A DNA stretch of 64,000 nucleotides from Lineus longissimus (Eukaryota > Nemertea > Pilidiophora > Heteronemertea > Lineidae), in NCBI RefSeq assembly GCF_910592395.1, contig NC_088316.1:19592001-19656000 (forward strand), given 5' to 3'. Shown here piece after piece: positions 1 through 13,899 of the stretch. Position 1 is the stretch's first letter. Each line of letters opens with the position of its first letter. The notes beneath the pieces are model-generated. The model made no database searches, was not told where the DNA came from, and was given only the letters and a program-made list of their open reading frames with translations. The position numbers and the translations under genes are program-made.

Positions 1-127
1 TTCATTTGTTATATGACCTGTGTCATGATTAGCTTGGGTGGAACCCCTTAGGTTTGTCTGGCCATTCTGTACCTAGGAGTCTTTGTTGTTGCTGGATAGT
101 TCTGTATGTTGACCTCTCCGGTTCCAG

Positions 128-3100
128 AGCATGGTATCCAAGAGGATCATCCCAGTAGCAGTGATGAGGAATGTTGAGAATGAGATCAAACAAGGCGACT
201 CGAAGCCTAATCGCTTCAAGTTGAAGACGGTCGACAGGATGTACATCTTCGCTGCTGACAAGATAGACGATCTGTTCTTGTGGACCAACACACTCATGGA
301 AGCTATCATTACAAACCAGGGCAAGGTGAGATATAACCCTCTTCTTCTTTATTTCATGGAGTAGTGGTTGCATTACTGTGGATCTGGCAGAGCTGCCTAG
401 AGGTCAAGGTCAGGTGACTCTTGGTAACATCGACTCCTACCTTTGTCAGTTAGTTCAGATGTTGAATGTTTGACTTTCTGTGTTGCAGGGTATTGGGAGC
501 CTGCCTGAAGGTCTCTGGATGAACTCTCCTGATCGTGAAGGCTTCCTCAAGATGGACGGCATGAAGGGAAAGGTGTTTGTGGCTATCAAGGGAGAGAAGC
601 TCTGCTATTATAATAACAAAGAGGTGAGTTGAGTGTTGATCAGTGGCCTGCAGACTTGGTTTGTTTACATGTTCACACTTAGATGGAATACATGTATGAG
701 TGAGTTGGCATACCAGGCAAGTGTAAGGTTCGTATCTTAGTCTGGATGCTGTTTAGTCTTCTCATGGCGAGTTCAAGTGTTGGGCTGTATGAGCAGTTTT
801 TTGTTCTCACTTAAAATTTGGTCTTCCAGGATTTCAAAGTTGGCTCTCCAATCCACCAGATCGACATGAAGTTGTGCGCTGTGAAGGAAGTGGGCAAGAA
901 CAAGATACAACTCCCAACAAACTACAAGACTTTCAAGTGAGTTATTAGGCCCTGGCCCTGGTTGGGCATGTTACTCTAAACACTGATGAGGTTTGGTCCT
1001 TTGATGACAAGTTCATTCACTTTAGATGTCTGATCGTGAAGCATGAATAACTCAGAGCTGCCAACTTCTGGGTTGATAGAGGAGTGGAATCGAAGCCCTG
1101 TTTGAAAACAAGAAGTTGCACGGCACATCCAGGAATGCTTTCAGCCTTCATCTTGGACAAGATCAAGAGTGAAATGCTTTTTGTGACTTGAAACTAACTA
1201 AATTCTCTCCTCCAACCAGTTTTACGTGTGAAAGCATCGCCGAGACTCACATGTGGAAGAAGGCCATGGAGGATGCCGTAGCAGAGGGCCTCTCGGATAC
1301 AAAGGTAACTTCATATCATATCTTGACAGGGAAGAACAAAATCCACACTGACTTCTTCATATCAACAGATCAAGTAAACTTCTCATTCGCTTTGTCTTTC
1401 TTTGTAGCAATGGCTTAGCACCAGCGAGGTTAGTGGAATAAGTAGAAAGCTAGTATCCCTGATGCCTCCCAGGTGGCACTACCTGTAGTACCAATAGACT
1501 AACCAGCCAATGTACGGGACGATTCTGCTCAACTATGCCTACCGCCATCTGGAGTAATTCCTCCAATTCCCACCCTCTCCCATCAAAAGCATCTGCATCT
1601 TATTTATGTTCTTGATGCTTTCTTATTGTAAACTGGGTAATGTTTCTGAACCAAAACTTTGAGAATTTTCTCATTTTCACTTTGCAGTGTACTAAACACT
1701 GCATGTGTGGCCAAATGTTGACGCTTATGCATTAAAGTTTAAATTTCAGCTTCAAAGTTTTAAGTGAATATATAAAACTGCCACTTTTATCACCTGATTT
1801 ACTGTGTATGTGATTGCTAACATAGTTACCATGACTCTTTTCAGGTCGTTGGTATCGTATACGAAAACGAATCCAACCAATTCTGTGCCGACTGTGACGC
1901 GTCTGATCCAAGCTGGGCCTCCATCAACCTCGCGATTGTCATGTGTAAGAGATGTGCTGGAATCCATCGACAGCTACACACGCCTGCGTCTAAAGTCAGA
2001 TCTCTCAAACTTGATACTAAAGTTTGGACTCCAACTGTGATCAAAGTAAGAACTCTTCCTGTTTCCTAAAGGCAGATCTTCTCTCCTTGTATTACCCTGT
2101 GACCTGACTCAGCTCCCATGAAAAGGCATTTCAGGCAAGCCTGTATCACCGGCACTTCTCCAGTTTGTTGAACTAATCAGGGAGGGATAGCTAGCTGCCA
2201 ATTGGCAATTTGGTTGCCACTTGTCATCTACTTGAAAGGATCCCTGAGCCCCAGTGGGATGATCACTGAATGTGACACCCTTTCTGTCAACAATGCCTGA
2301 CAGGTTGCAGGGCTCTGAAATCAATATTCATATTTAAGTCTGTTTCTTTCAGTTATTCCATATGATAGGGAACAAAGTAGCCAATGAATTCTGGATTGGA
2401 ATGATCCAGGGCATCAACAAGATATCTCCAGAGTCTGACGAGTAAGTTTTACAACATATCACTGACATCTTCTTAACATTAAAAAGGCACTGAGAGAATT
2501 GTCTTTGTGTTTCCCTGTTGATAACATCTTCTACTGTTTTCAGTCTTTCACGCCAGCAGTTTATAGAAACCAAATATCAGGAGCGCAAATATTGTAAGTT
2601 CCACCATCTGAAAGACAACATGGAGGCGCTTGATGAGGCGTTGTGTAAGTCTGCTTTGACTGAAGATGTGGCAGAGACTATGAAGCTCATCTTTTCTGGT
2701 GCTAATGTAAGTACAGGAACATGATTTGACAGGTTCTGAGCGCATCCTAAGCAACCTGAGGCCAATCTTTACAGCAGCTCGGAGACTGTTAGGAGCAGAC
2801 CACGTTATTTCATCACCTCGAGGTCGTGCAGTACAACAATGCTGTTGTTACTGAGCATGGGCGTTCAACGTTGCACGTTTGTCTTGTCCAGCATGGCCCT
2901 TGATACACAATGTGATAACTCTTTGTATCTGTTTCAGATGATGTACATTTCAGACAAGTATGCTCCCCCTATGACCTGTAAGTGAAACTGCACTAAACCT
3001 CATGTGATTGATGAGATTGTTATGTAATGTTGTATTTCAAAACTATAATGCATTTTGCCCATTCCAGCAAGGGCAATCTTGATTAGGGTAGACACCGAAA

Positions 3101-6100
3101 GGTGTGGTTGACTGAAATGATTCTAAAATTCCTCAAACTGAACTAAAAAGTTCTTTTATGAGAAAGAATGGTTTATGAAAGTCAGTATAGTTGCTTATCT
3201 TATCTTCCAGCTCTGCAACTTGCCAAAAAAGAAGGAAAGACACTTCAAGCAGTAAGTAACTTTTCTGTTATTTCTTTTCATCTGCTCAACTAACCATGTC
3301 ATAAAGTGCAAGAGGCCTACTTTCTTGGTTAACACATGCACAGAGAGTTACTGCACAAGTACCAGTCAACAGTGCTTGACTATTATGTTGTTTTCCAGGA
3401 GTTTTTATATCACAATGGTGCTGAGGCTGGAGAGAAGGTTACGCCAGGTCGAAGAAACTCGGATAATTATCGACGTCGCATTGTCACCCATAAAGGATAC
3501 CTTTACAAAACAGGAGCAAACCAAAAAGGTATGAACAGGTGTGAGGTTTATACTGATTTAGCTCCAGATATTCAGCCGTGTTGCTGGATTGAGTGTGAGT
3601 GGACATGTGTGTAGTGCAGGCCCATGAAAAACACATTTTAGGTGACCCTTTGGAGGCATTCGCCCCCCCCCTCACAGCCCCTGTTTGCTACGCCTATGGC
3701 CCTGTTGTGTCTTGTTTCTAACTTTGATCCTGGGCAGGGTTCAGAATGGCAGCTTCACTATGTCGAGTCTGCATGATTCATCCAGTCGGTTTGCAGTAGA
3801 TTGCACTGCTGTCCTTACTAGTTCAGTACAGAGTGCATGTCATGAGTCCTTTGTTGTATCCTTTGCCACCTTTGAGCTTTCCAGCCTGACCTGTTCATTT
3901 GGAGCCATTGGCTGAGAAAGTGAAAAAAACGAATTGTTATATCTCCACTATCAGTCTGCAATCTAGGCCATATTATATCCTTATCTGCTAAAACTCAGTC
4001 TCGTTTTGGTACCAATGCATGATGGTGCATTGGTACTGCAATGTACTACCTGTCTGATAGAGAGTAGCTTCCTTATTAGGAGAGAAAGAGAGATGCGTCC
4101 TAACTAGAGTCTGACCTGCTTGCAGCAGATATGCCACTCAGCATAAACCAAACCGAGGCCATCAGATAACGCGGGAACTGATATCAATTACATATTCCTA
4201 GTCTGGATCGTAGACTGTATGGTATTGTCAGGAAGGCTCATTGAGAGCTTTCCAAGGCATGTCCATTGTTGGGTTGGAGGAATATCAACTTTTGGAGTCA
4301 CACAATAGTTTTGTTTCAGCAATGAGGTGTAGGGGTTACTTGTATAAGATCAGCAGTCGTCGGAGTGGTGAGTGGGGTCTAACCATTCTTGGAATGTTAA
4401 AATTATTGAAGTTTATTGCATGTTGAATATGATGGCTTCTTGATCAGGATTCCAACACACTGTATTTTCCAGACCTAAAATATAGAGCTGATAAAGAGCT
4501 TTCCAATGAATGGTCATGGTCAAGTATTGGCAATTCTAAACTTTTTTACTCTCGCCAAGTTTAACAAACTCCCGAGACCTTGGCATGTTAGAATTCTGAT
4601 CAGAGGAGTGGCCATATACTAACCAGTTGATGCTTTGTCCTTGTTATTGAAAAGCATTTTTTCAGTATCCTTGGTACGTCTTGCAGTTTATGACTATGCT
4701 TTCCCATAATACTTGTTCGAGGACTTTAAACTCTACAAGTATTGTGTGAATTCAAAACCTGGGAACTTCTGTCGAGCAAGTGCGGAGTTAAGTTCACCGT
4801 CAAATGAGAATGAGCCAATTTGCAAACTTTTAGCTTTGCGAACATTTAGTATGTGAATGCCGCATGTTGACTGGTATCCTGTGTGCGTTACAAGTGGACC
4901 TCCTTATGAGTAATCTGCCTTCAGAACAGAATGAGGAAAATGTTGCTCCTGCACATTTTAGAATACAATTTGGTCCAAATTGGGCAAAAGCAGACGACTC
5001 CACCGATTCTATTCATGTCTTGTGTTTTTGTCTTTTTGCAGACTTCCTGAAGCGATGGTGTATCCTAGAGCACTGTACCTTGTGCTATTATCAAGATGAG
5101 AAGTCAATGACAGCCAAGGACAGTATCGAGAGCAAAGATATGATCAGTTTATGTGTCACCAAGGTGGAGAAGTAAGTGTTGAGTTTGTATTGTATATCAT
5201 GATTGTCACCCCTAATGAAAGGGCCAGCCAGACTTGGCAAATGAGACACTCTTTACGGCTCAATTTGTTCGCTTATGTTGGGCACCTGGTGAGAATGCAG
5301 TTTGTACCACTAGGTGGTGAACAATCTTCAAACATCAATTGATGCAGAAATATACATGTAACAGTTAAAAGAATAACGTTCAAACATTATTTCAGACAAG
5401 AGTACCCTTTTGAGTTGAATACCACCAAGTACGGCGGACGTATCTACCTATTTGGTGCAGAGTCCGAAGAGGCGCGACAAGAATGGATGAAACGCGTCGC
5501 CCAGAGTTTCTCACCATCTGACGCCATTAGTTTAATTAACGATTTCACCAAGGCTGGCTACGTATTCTTACGAGATGGTGTTGCAACAGTGAGTTGTTGT
5601 TTTTGTTGCTGTTGTTTGCGAGTGATTGATTTCCTTTCAAGCTGTGATCCTTGAAGCCCACTTTGGTGATCTGCTGGCATCAACGCTGCCTCCATTGAGC
5701 TGGTGCTGTTGTTAAGACAGTGCTGCCACCAACAGACGTTGGTGGATTTCCAAACAAGATTGGCAGGACATTTGCAAGCCTCTTTATATATCTCATCTGT
5801 CTTGGCTTGGTCATGTTTGTAGTCCTCCCTGGAAAACGTTTTGATGAGGTAGATGTAGATGAACTTTTACTTGTTTGAAAGGGTGCGTGTGTTGTGTGTG
5901 TTCGTTCAACCGTCCATTCCTTATTCATCAATCTCTTACAACAATCTCATTGTTTATTTTCAGTCATGGGTGCAATGCTGGCTACAACTGCGAGGGAAGG
6001 AGCTGGCCTTCTTCAGCGAGGTAAGACTTCTGTTAACGTGACTTTGACAATCGCTTGAATTGCCCTGAACTAAGCTGTTAGTGTTGGCATGTTTAGTTTG

Positions 6101-9100
6101 CAATAGTTTTGTCTCCCGGCAGAGAATGGGCTGACATTCCCATCCTGATGGTGGTGAATGCTCAATGTATGGGCAGTGAAGACTGCATGCAGTACTATTT
6201 TAATTCAAGCTCTTCACCTTTAATTCAATCTTTTTCACTAATATTTTGTTTTCTCCTCCCCTGCAGTCGGATCAACAGTTTGATGGGGCGGATGTCAGAA
6301 AACTTGTTGGTTCAAGTAAGTTATTACGGTGTTTCCTTTCCATTATTGATGTACCAATGATTACATGAAGAATGTCTTTTGGTGTTCCTCCATGATAGTT
6401 CTGTCATTCTCTTCGTATTAATGGCACCATGGACAACCCAGAAATATGAGAACATGAATGCTACCAAGAGCCTTTCCTAATCATGACTGTCCGATGGCAG
6501 AACTAACAACTAGGACTCAATGACTTTAGAATTAACGACTAGTAGTGGAGGACCATTGATCTGTAATCAGCGCAGCTCTTGCAAGTGACCTCTCTTGTTA
6601 CTTTCAGAGCGCTTTGAGGAGAATGGATGTGCGGAATGCTTTGAGAAAGGGTTCCACTTTGTGATGGACTTCCCAGGAAGAGCGTGGTATATCCAAGCAG
6701 ACTCTGTGGTAGAAACAGAATCCTGGTATTCCCTCATAGATAAATGCACAAAGGTAAACTCAGATGGACATTTTCGAGGCCTAGGTTTTGTAGTTTGTCC
6801 CCTGATTTACCCATGTATCATTTTTGAGCCGTGTAGTGTAGAAGGTTGTTGGTGCCATTCATTATCCCATCTGTGTTTTAGGGTATGCCTTTTACATGTA
6901 TGCTGCCCAGCTATTGTTTATCGAGCTTCATGTATACACAATGTCCATATCGATGTTCATCTCTCAAATCAATTCAAAAATGCTATTCCCTTTTAGGAGA
7001 GTGGTAATTCACTAGCAGAGCAGCAGCTGACATCCGAAAATGTGCCAATCATTGTTGAGAAGTGTCTGAGTTTTGTAGCAGCTCACGGCATACAAGTCCA
7101 GGGAATCTACCGACTGAATGGCACTCACTCCAAGATCAACAGGCTGCTACAGGACTTCCATAATGGTAAGTGAACCACACTCATCCTCACTTCACTCTGT
7201 CGAGATGATCACACTTACCAGTGGGACTGAGGTCTGAACTGTCCCCCTCAGAAACTCATTAATTCAATGCATTTAGTGCCAACACCTGAGCAGACAGTGA
7301 CAAATCAGGCATCGCCGACTTGGCCAAAATCTGGCTCACATTCACACCAGCCTCCTCAAGTACGAGTCAACGGTAAGTGTGGTTTTCAGTAGGGACACCC
7401 AGCTGGGATTTGGTGCCATTGCAGCCTTGATCAGTCTTTAATTCAGCTTGTATATAGGTGACCCAGTTCACACCTTTATATTCATCTCTATTCAGACGCC
7501 CGATCTGTCCATCTAAAGTTAGAAGACTACGAAGTCCACGATGTCGCCAATTGCTTGAAGCGATTCTTCCGCACCCTAAACGATCCCTTACTGACTTGTG
7601 GGCTCCACAAGAATTTGGTTGAGGCAGCAGCACTAACAGATCATGATTCCAAACTCCAGTTCTACCATTTCTACTTGTCCAAACTGCCATCTGTCAATTA
7701 CATCACCTTGAGGAAGGTCATCATGCATTTGAATAGGTAAATAAGACTCTGTGTTTGACCTGTTTGGTTGTATCATCCTTGGACGCCTGGGTATTCAACA
7801 TACCCCCTCGGCTCACAGAAAAGGCCCGACAATTAGTGCTCAACAGGTGTCTGATGCTATGACTTGGAAAGCTCAAGGGTCTTCATGTTGGTCCAGTGAA
7901 GTAATCTTAGCCCATCCTAGACTGAATCCACCAATAAAAACTTGCCACAACTTTTTTTTTTCCAGTGTTTCAGAACAGGAATGTGTCAACAAGATGGGCG
8001 TGACGAACCTCGCCAGCATCTTTGGTCCCGCCCTGATGGTGGTCGATCAAGGTGAAAACACGGGCTATGGATCAACAAATCACGAGATTGCATGTCTGGC
8101 AGATTTGATTCTCTACCACAAGTGGTTATTTGATGTAAGTTGTAAAATGTCATCTTCTCAGAGTTAATAGGCAGCAAGATAGAGAGCAGTGTCTGAAGGT
8201 TGCAGTATTTTGCTGGAAATAGCGTGCGTGTTGGCAGACTTTACCTTGAAACACGTCCAACTCAAAGGACCACATGTCACAGTACATGCCCCAGAGATCT
8301 GATACTGTTACTATACAGTCTGCACATTTCATCCACTTTCCCCATCTTTCAACAAAAGTTTGAAAGAAATGTCGGCAGCTGTCGTAAAATCACTTGATCC
8401 GGACTCTGATGTTCTTATCCATTGCATCTCACGTGTCTGCTTCATTCTATCAGATTCAAGACACTGAGCGGCATCTCGAAGAAAAGATCCAGATGGCCCA
8501 AGAAAAGATCAAACGTGCAGCGACAGTGAAAGGTCATGGTGGCGATATCATGATTCCGATCTATATTGGGAAGAAGGCGCTTGATCGCAGTCACAATCAG
8601 CGCATTCCAGCCACGAAGATTGCCCAGGAGGTTGTTGATTATATCGTGGAGACTGCTAAACTACCACAGAAAAATTGGGCTTTGTTCGAGGTCATTTGCA
8701 ACGATGAACTTGGTACGTAAGTTGTCCATGATTGTATGGTGAATGAGTCTCCTATTCTGTGATTGAATATCAAAACTCAGTAATGCAAAGAGGAAGAAAC
8801 TCTGTGTCGGGTTAAGTGACTTACATGCATGTTCCTTAGTGTCCAGTCCCATTGTGAATATTGAACCAGTAATAGATTTCGAATCATAATCACATCTTCC
8901 AGAGCGAGTGATCCACAACAATGAGATGGTGCTGCCCATCTTGATGAATTGGTCTCACTGGGATCCTGAATATTCAGCGACGAGTTATCTCTGCGTGAAA
9001 GAGAACAACTTGTACGACAAGTTGGACTTGGTGGTCAGTATTTTTACACTTGAGAATCAATTGTCCTGTGAGAGACAACATCAGGCCGGTTAATCAAGGA

Positions 9101-10415
9101 GATGATGACGATAATCTAGTGTCGATCATCTGGTGGGCTTGTGGAGGTTTGAGAACTTTAGCTCCCCAGCCTGCCTCACCAGGACAGTTTCATATTTGGA
9201 ATAGATGTGAATTTGGATGTACACATCGAGGCAACTTGCCAGGAAACATCGTTGTCGTCCTGTAATCCTTATATCTTTCCTCTCCAGCTCGATCCAACGC
9301 TCTCCCTGTTCAGTGAACTCAAACTGAGTGAGAAGAAATCCTTTAAAAAGTTCTACTTTGAGTTCAAGCAGTCGAAGCTGGCGTATTACAAGTCTGCTCA
9401 GGCAAGCAACCCAGTGGCTTCGTGGAATGTGGAGGACCTTCTCATTTATATTGGTGCTGAAAGCAAGAGGTCTACACCAACCAAGTAAGTGTTGGGGAAT
9501 TCCTTTCGTTAGAAGACAGAGAATGTGATGTAAAACCAAGGTTCCTTTTGTCTGGTGTCTGTGGCAGCAGGGCAGGCAAAGGCCCTCCGAGGGTGTTTGT
9601 CTAGTTCTCTCCTCGCATACATTAAAGGTGTATGCATTGTCTGGCGACAAATCTGAAGAAGTTTACAACTCTTAAATTATATTTCAGCTGGAATATCACG
9701 TTCATCAAGGCAAGTGAAAAAGTGACCAGGTAAGGTGTCTCGGCTCATAGAAGTAAAATTGTGATATGACCAGTTCTGAACTGACCCTTGTTTTCCTTCA
9801 TGAATTGAATGTTCTTTATTAATGAAGTGTCTTCACAACTCCACAGTTGTCATCATCATGATCAATGGTGATGTACATGTCAAGGACGAGGTCTGGTATG
9901 GACCATCCGCAGTTAATATGTTTAGTAGAAAGCCTGGAGTAGCTGGCGAGGGCTGCTAATAGATTTCGTTTACTCATTACTTTCAAGAAATAAGGACACC
10001 CCATTCTTTGGGCGGACAATGTCATGTAATGCAGCAGATGAGATGTACCGTTGGATGGCGAGCATGATCAGCGCCCAGCATCCGGAGGGTCTCTTCCCAC
10101 CTCGGCCGCTAAAGCACTCGATGTCAGCACCTGGTTCGTCTCATGTGCAGGGAGCAGCAGCGAATGTAAGTTCATCTCTTAGCTTCTAGTCGTTGAAGGC
10201 TAAAATACTCAGCTGTTCTCATTCTCATTTGATGGTGAACTTAACTCAGCGGTTTGTGTAGAACTTTGAAAATTATCTGGCAGTTACTTCCCTGTACATG
10301 TACTTCCCTGTATTGTGCAGGCCTGTCATACTATCTCATTTCATTCCAGACACGCGGTCAGAGGGTGCTACCAGATATCTCTGAGATTAAGCTGAGGAAA
10401 ACGAAAATGTCTTAG
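128..10415 (+). CDS. ARAP: ARAP-family Arf-GAP/Rho-GAP with PH, ankyrin and RA domains (5' partial)
   Basis: Multi-domain GTPase-activating protein that responds to phosphoinositides and switches off Arf and Rho GTPases at membrane and actin. Exons by splice consensus: 128-325, 489-623, 830-936, 1220-1304, 1408-1428, 1845-2045, 2353-2441, 2544-2706, 2938-2977, 3211-3251, 3399-3528, 5042-5171, 5396-5588, 5964-6020, 6267-6315, 6608-6753, 6997-7165, 7496-7736, 7966-8134, 8454-8712, 8903-9033, 9288-9484, 9688-9729, 9988-10165, 10350-10415. Phases agree throughout and give 1,078 visible residues. Domain order: end of PH1, PH2 (from about 75), ArfGAP zinc finger (CADC at 196-199, CKRC at 216-219, finger R224 in GIHRQL), ankyrin-like segment, PH3, PH4, RhoGAP (R634 in GIYRLNG; KMGVTNLASIFGPAL), RA domain (about 815-900), PH5, short tail. 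This is the ARAP order. An N-terminal SAM domain and the start of PH1 would lie upstream of the window. Paralogue number cannot be assigned. Confidence 0.95.
1408..1428 (+). other. 21-nt microexon of ARAP between PH2 and ArfGAP
   Basis: A TTTGTAG acceptor and a GAG|GTTAGT donor bracket 21 nt that encode QWLSTSE. Both ends are phase 0, matching the exons at 1220-1304 and 1845-2045, so inclusion or skipping keeps the frame. It would lengthen the linker just before the ArfGAP domain. Support is splice sites and phase only; no homology was recognised. Confidence 0.5.
4259..4367 (+). other. Alternative internal first exon of ARAP (PH3 entry)
   Basis: An ATG at 4259 opens 36 codons (MSIVGLEEYQLLESH..., then RGYLYKISSRRSG) ending at a G|GTGAGT donor in phase 1. 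The main exon 3399-3528 also ends in phase 1, with the equivalent PH beta-1 strand (KGYLYKTGANQK). Both therefore join the exon at 5042 (FLKRWCILEH) in frame. A transcript starting here would encode PH3-PH4-RhoGAP-RA-PH5 without PH1, PH2, ArfGAP or ankyrin. A CAG at 4317-4319 alternatively makes 4320-4367 a 48-nt phase 1-1 cassette that repeats the beta strand after exon 3399-3528. Start-site and transcript evidence are lacking. Confidence 0.45.
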
Positions 10416-11870
10416 GTCAATAGAAACTTTTCCAATTGAGAAATTCATTTCAAGACTGAGAATTGGGAGTTTCAGTCGTAAACATTATCATGGGCTTATG
10501 GCAGAGGACTTCAGGAGAATTCATTCCTTGGACATTACAAAGTTAGAGGCGAGAAACACAATAGTAATTGGGCATGTGAGATGATGTATGATGAGATGAT
10601 GTGACTCAATTCAATGAGGTATATCAGATACTTGCAACATTTGTACAGAATTGCTAATAATTAAATGTTCTTGTACATCGTGTATTTATCAAAGTAGTGT
10701 CCAGTATACATAGTGTAAGTCAAGAAATACTTAGTCTTTGTCGTGTAAACAAACTACAGGCAATGTATGTGTTTATCCAAGTATAAATGAAATAGGATTC
10801 ATCTTCACCGTGTTCCCAATACTTCATCGATTCTGAGGACATCCAACTTAAACATTAGAGTGCACAGTGAGTTATATTCAATATAATTATTCAAGTTTAT
10901 TCTTGCATGTATGTACTTGTCGATTACATTTAATCTGTTGATGTACATGTATATAAGTGTAATTTTATAAGTGTTTGAAAAATTGCAGGCTGTGGCTCTG
11001 CGTACATGTATGTTAGCTTAGATAATACCAACAACAGTCTATTGTTATTGTATGTGATTGTTGGCTATTGTTGCAGAGAATGTATGTTCCCAAAGTCATA
11101 TTAGATCATGATCCCCGTTGGGTGGCGTTGTGTTTCAAGAGTGACTGTTGTTAACAAGGTGCCTTTAGTGATGAAAGCAATAATTTCCCTACGAACTTGA
11201 ACTGTGTCTCACAAGTGTATTAAAGCTTAAAACGTATATAAAGCTTGCTTCCACATACTCGTTTCCAATGCATACATACTCCAGAATTAACCACCTTAAT
11301 ACATACGATGTATTTCCTCATCGAAATCCTATTCCTTGCGATGGTGAAGTTTTCTTACATTTGCATGTATATATGTGATGGTGTCAGGCCCTGGAATAGT
11401 GGTGCACTAAGTGTTCTATGCAATGAGTAGGCTAGGCCTGTCTTCAGGTGTTTTCACACTAGCTCGTCAGGTTGCACATGCCAGTTATTGGCTAGAATAG
11501 GCTTGTCGGAATCCCTTGTCCAACACGGCTAAAAGGTGTCTCTCGGCTCCTTTCACTCTTCAGTTTTTTCTGTCACAATGAAGTCCATAAGTCTGTCGTC
11601 ACCTGTAATGTTGTAAATGTATTCAATGTAATGATCCAGTGTGGTTCAGTTATCCAAGGTAATTCAATATATTTTTGCAATTCACAAGGCCTTGTTGAAA
11701 TCGATGCAAGAGATATTAACTTTTGGCTGAATGCTTTATGCAGCGATGTGATGCTATGAAATTTCTCTGTTGATGTTATGAACGCTCCAAATTGGCAGAT
11801 GTTTAGAAATGTTGTGCTACAATGATGCTTTACTGGATAAACAATACGAATAAAATCAAATCATGGTATA
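10416..11870 (+). other. ARAP 3' untranslated region with poly(A) signal
   Basis: AT-rich sequence without a credible ORF follows the ARAP stop codon. The best poly(A) signal is AATAAA at 11849-11854, after which the sequence runs into the end of the minus-strand Maf gene. The UTR end is inferred from that signal only. Confidence 0.55.
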
Positions 11871-11960
11871 AATTGAGAATATATGTTTTGTTTCTTTGTT
11901 ATCCCTTTGTTGATATTGATACCTGACACCCACCTTGAGATTTCAGTTCCCGATATGTTT

Positions 11961-13800
11961 TCATTTTCTGTACATTGTGCATAATTCACTGGAAAACTTA
12001 TGTAATGGGAATCCCATTACATTGTAGTAGTCCCCCACGATGCCTTTGACGAGAGTTCCTCCAAGGCTTTGGATGCCATAACTGCCAGCCTTGTCCCTGA
12101 AAGAAAGAACCGAGATGTTTCAGCCGTTAAAAGAGACTAATGATCAATATCTCTCCTGAAGATAAACTGGTGCAGAGGCAGAGAGGGTCCATATTTCACG
12201 AGCGGTTGTTCGAGTCGCAGTTTACCATCACGAGACAGACTTGTGAAGGGGGTGGACTGAAATCACGAGTGCCATTGATCGAAAGATGCCACTGAAGTCT
12301 GTACCTTGCTATAAAACTCCTGGCAACTTACATGGGTTCTCCCGTATCGATGTAACCTCTTATAACCTCCGGAGACAGTTCATCAAACAAAACGTCTGTA
12401 CTCTCATGGAATAACTTCAGTGTATACGGATGAGTGTTCGTCTTCAGTTTGGGAAAGACCAAGCAGACAGCTGTATGGACTGAGTGACTCCCTCCACTGA
12501 AGCTGTAAGTATTGACGGTTTGTGAAAATTAAACTGTAAAACTGCTAATGACATAAGATATAATGTTAAGGCTGAGGTTAAAGTCGTCTACTATCTATAG
12601 ATATATACATGAATGAAAGAATGAACGTACAGCAAAATGTTACAAAGTAGCCCCCTATACTTTGTGCACAAATCCTGTGGCACTAAAAACTGATCAAAAT
12701 GCCGAAGTTCCAGTCTAGCGACGGCAAGACTATCGGCAAAAACTCCACCTTACCGAGAGAGCATTCGAAATGCATCATCTTTGTCTTTAGGTTTCTCATA
12801 GATGACATCATCCATAGTCACAACGGTGTCTGCTCCTATCACAAGATCTGGAGGAACCTGGAAAAGTGATGGGATAAAATCTATCTTAGCAGTGTCTGGA
12901 CAGGTTGTGACGTTGTCTCATCATCCCAAAATAGGACTTGGCCGCTCCCGTGTGCGAGGAATCTCAAATGGAATGGTTGTGACATCGTCTTCAGTCCTAG
13001 TTGTGTGACCTCTCTCTGAGCTGGTCGTGATATCATCATGATATTACTCATTCTATTGCCGAGTGCTAACTGTCCTAGACAGTAATCTTGGTTGTGACTT
13101 TCCTTCTTTAAATTCTCAACATGGCACACAGAAGTTTCAAAACTTTTAAAAGCATCAAGAGGGAATCCCTTTCTTGACTTTCAGAGGCCCATTATAACTT
13201 ATACTTCCGCAGCTTGGTAATGACCTGATGTGCAGTCTGGACCATGTTCTACCAAGGACGTTTTATAGTTCCTCCCTGGTTCCACCCACCTCAGCATTCT
13301 TGAGTCTCTCCACAACCTCAATAGTTTTTCTCCTCGCCGTCTCCTTCACATAGTCAAGACTGTGAGCGAAGGAAGACTTGTCCAGGTTCTCATCAAATGT
13401 GGATGGGATCACCTCTAGCTTCAGGCCCTAAAATTCCAAAAGGAAAGATTATTTAGCTGTGTATTATTGAAATAATCATCATTACCAACGTCATAGGTAG
13501 GGCAAACACGAGACACAGGCGATCTCGAGATGGGTATGTACATGGGCAATGTATAAGGCGGGACGAATAGACTACAGTTCTCTCAGTTGAGTTAGTTCAG
13601 ATGAAACACTGTATCCAACTACTCGACACAAGGTGGACACGCCCATTCTGACTCGCGCCACTGTATAGTGTATATCAGCGATATCATAAGATGAAGAGCC
13701 ATCAGGTTACAATGTTTTCAAGGATTTCCTTTCTTCTCGGGGAGCTGCTAGCAAGAATAATTCGTTGCTTGGACAACACGTGCATTATCGGCTGCAACAT
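11961..13800 (-). CDS. Maf/Ham1-type nucleoside triphosphate pyrophosphatase (ASMTL Maf-like)
   Basis: House-cleaning pyrophosphatase of the Maf family, which hydrolyses non-canonical or dTTP/UTP-type nucleotides to monophosphates, presumably in the cytosol. Five exons on the minus strand: 13711-13800, 13290-13427, 12754-12857, 12332-12502, 11961-12096; phases agree and give 212 residues. The N-terminus holds the signature [13 protein letters not shown]. Next come [11 protein letters not shown], the catalytic-region [58 protein letters not shown], and the C-terminal [11 protein letters not shown]. It has the normal length of a stand-alone Maf protein and no methyltransferase domain, unlike vertebrate ASMTL, whose N-terminal half it resembles. 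An in-frame ATG 13 codons upstream (13837-13839) is an alternative start. The gene is convergent with ARAP. Confidence 0.93.
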
Positions 13801-13899
13801 TTTGTCGTCTGCATTGCACAACGTTCGCAAGTTTGCCATTCTTCGTTGAATGCCCGAATAAGACGGGTCACGTGCTGATTACAAACCAATTGGCGCTTT

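Noticed and set aside
9126-9650. 174-codon minus-strand ORF
   Set aside because: Antisense shadow over ARAP exon 9288-9484 and flanking introns.
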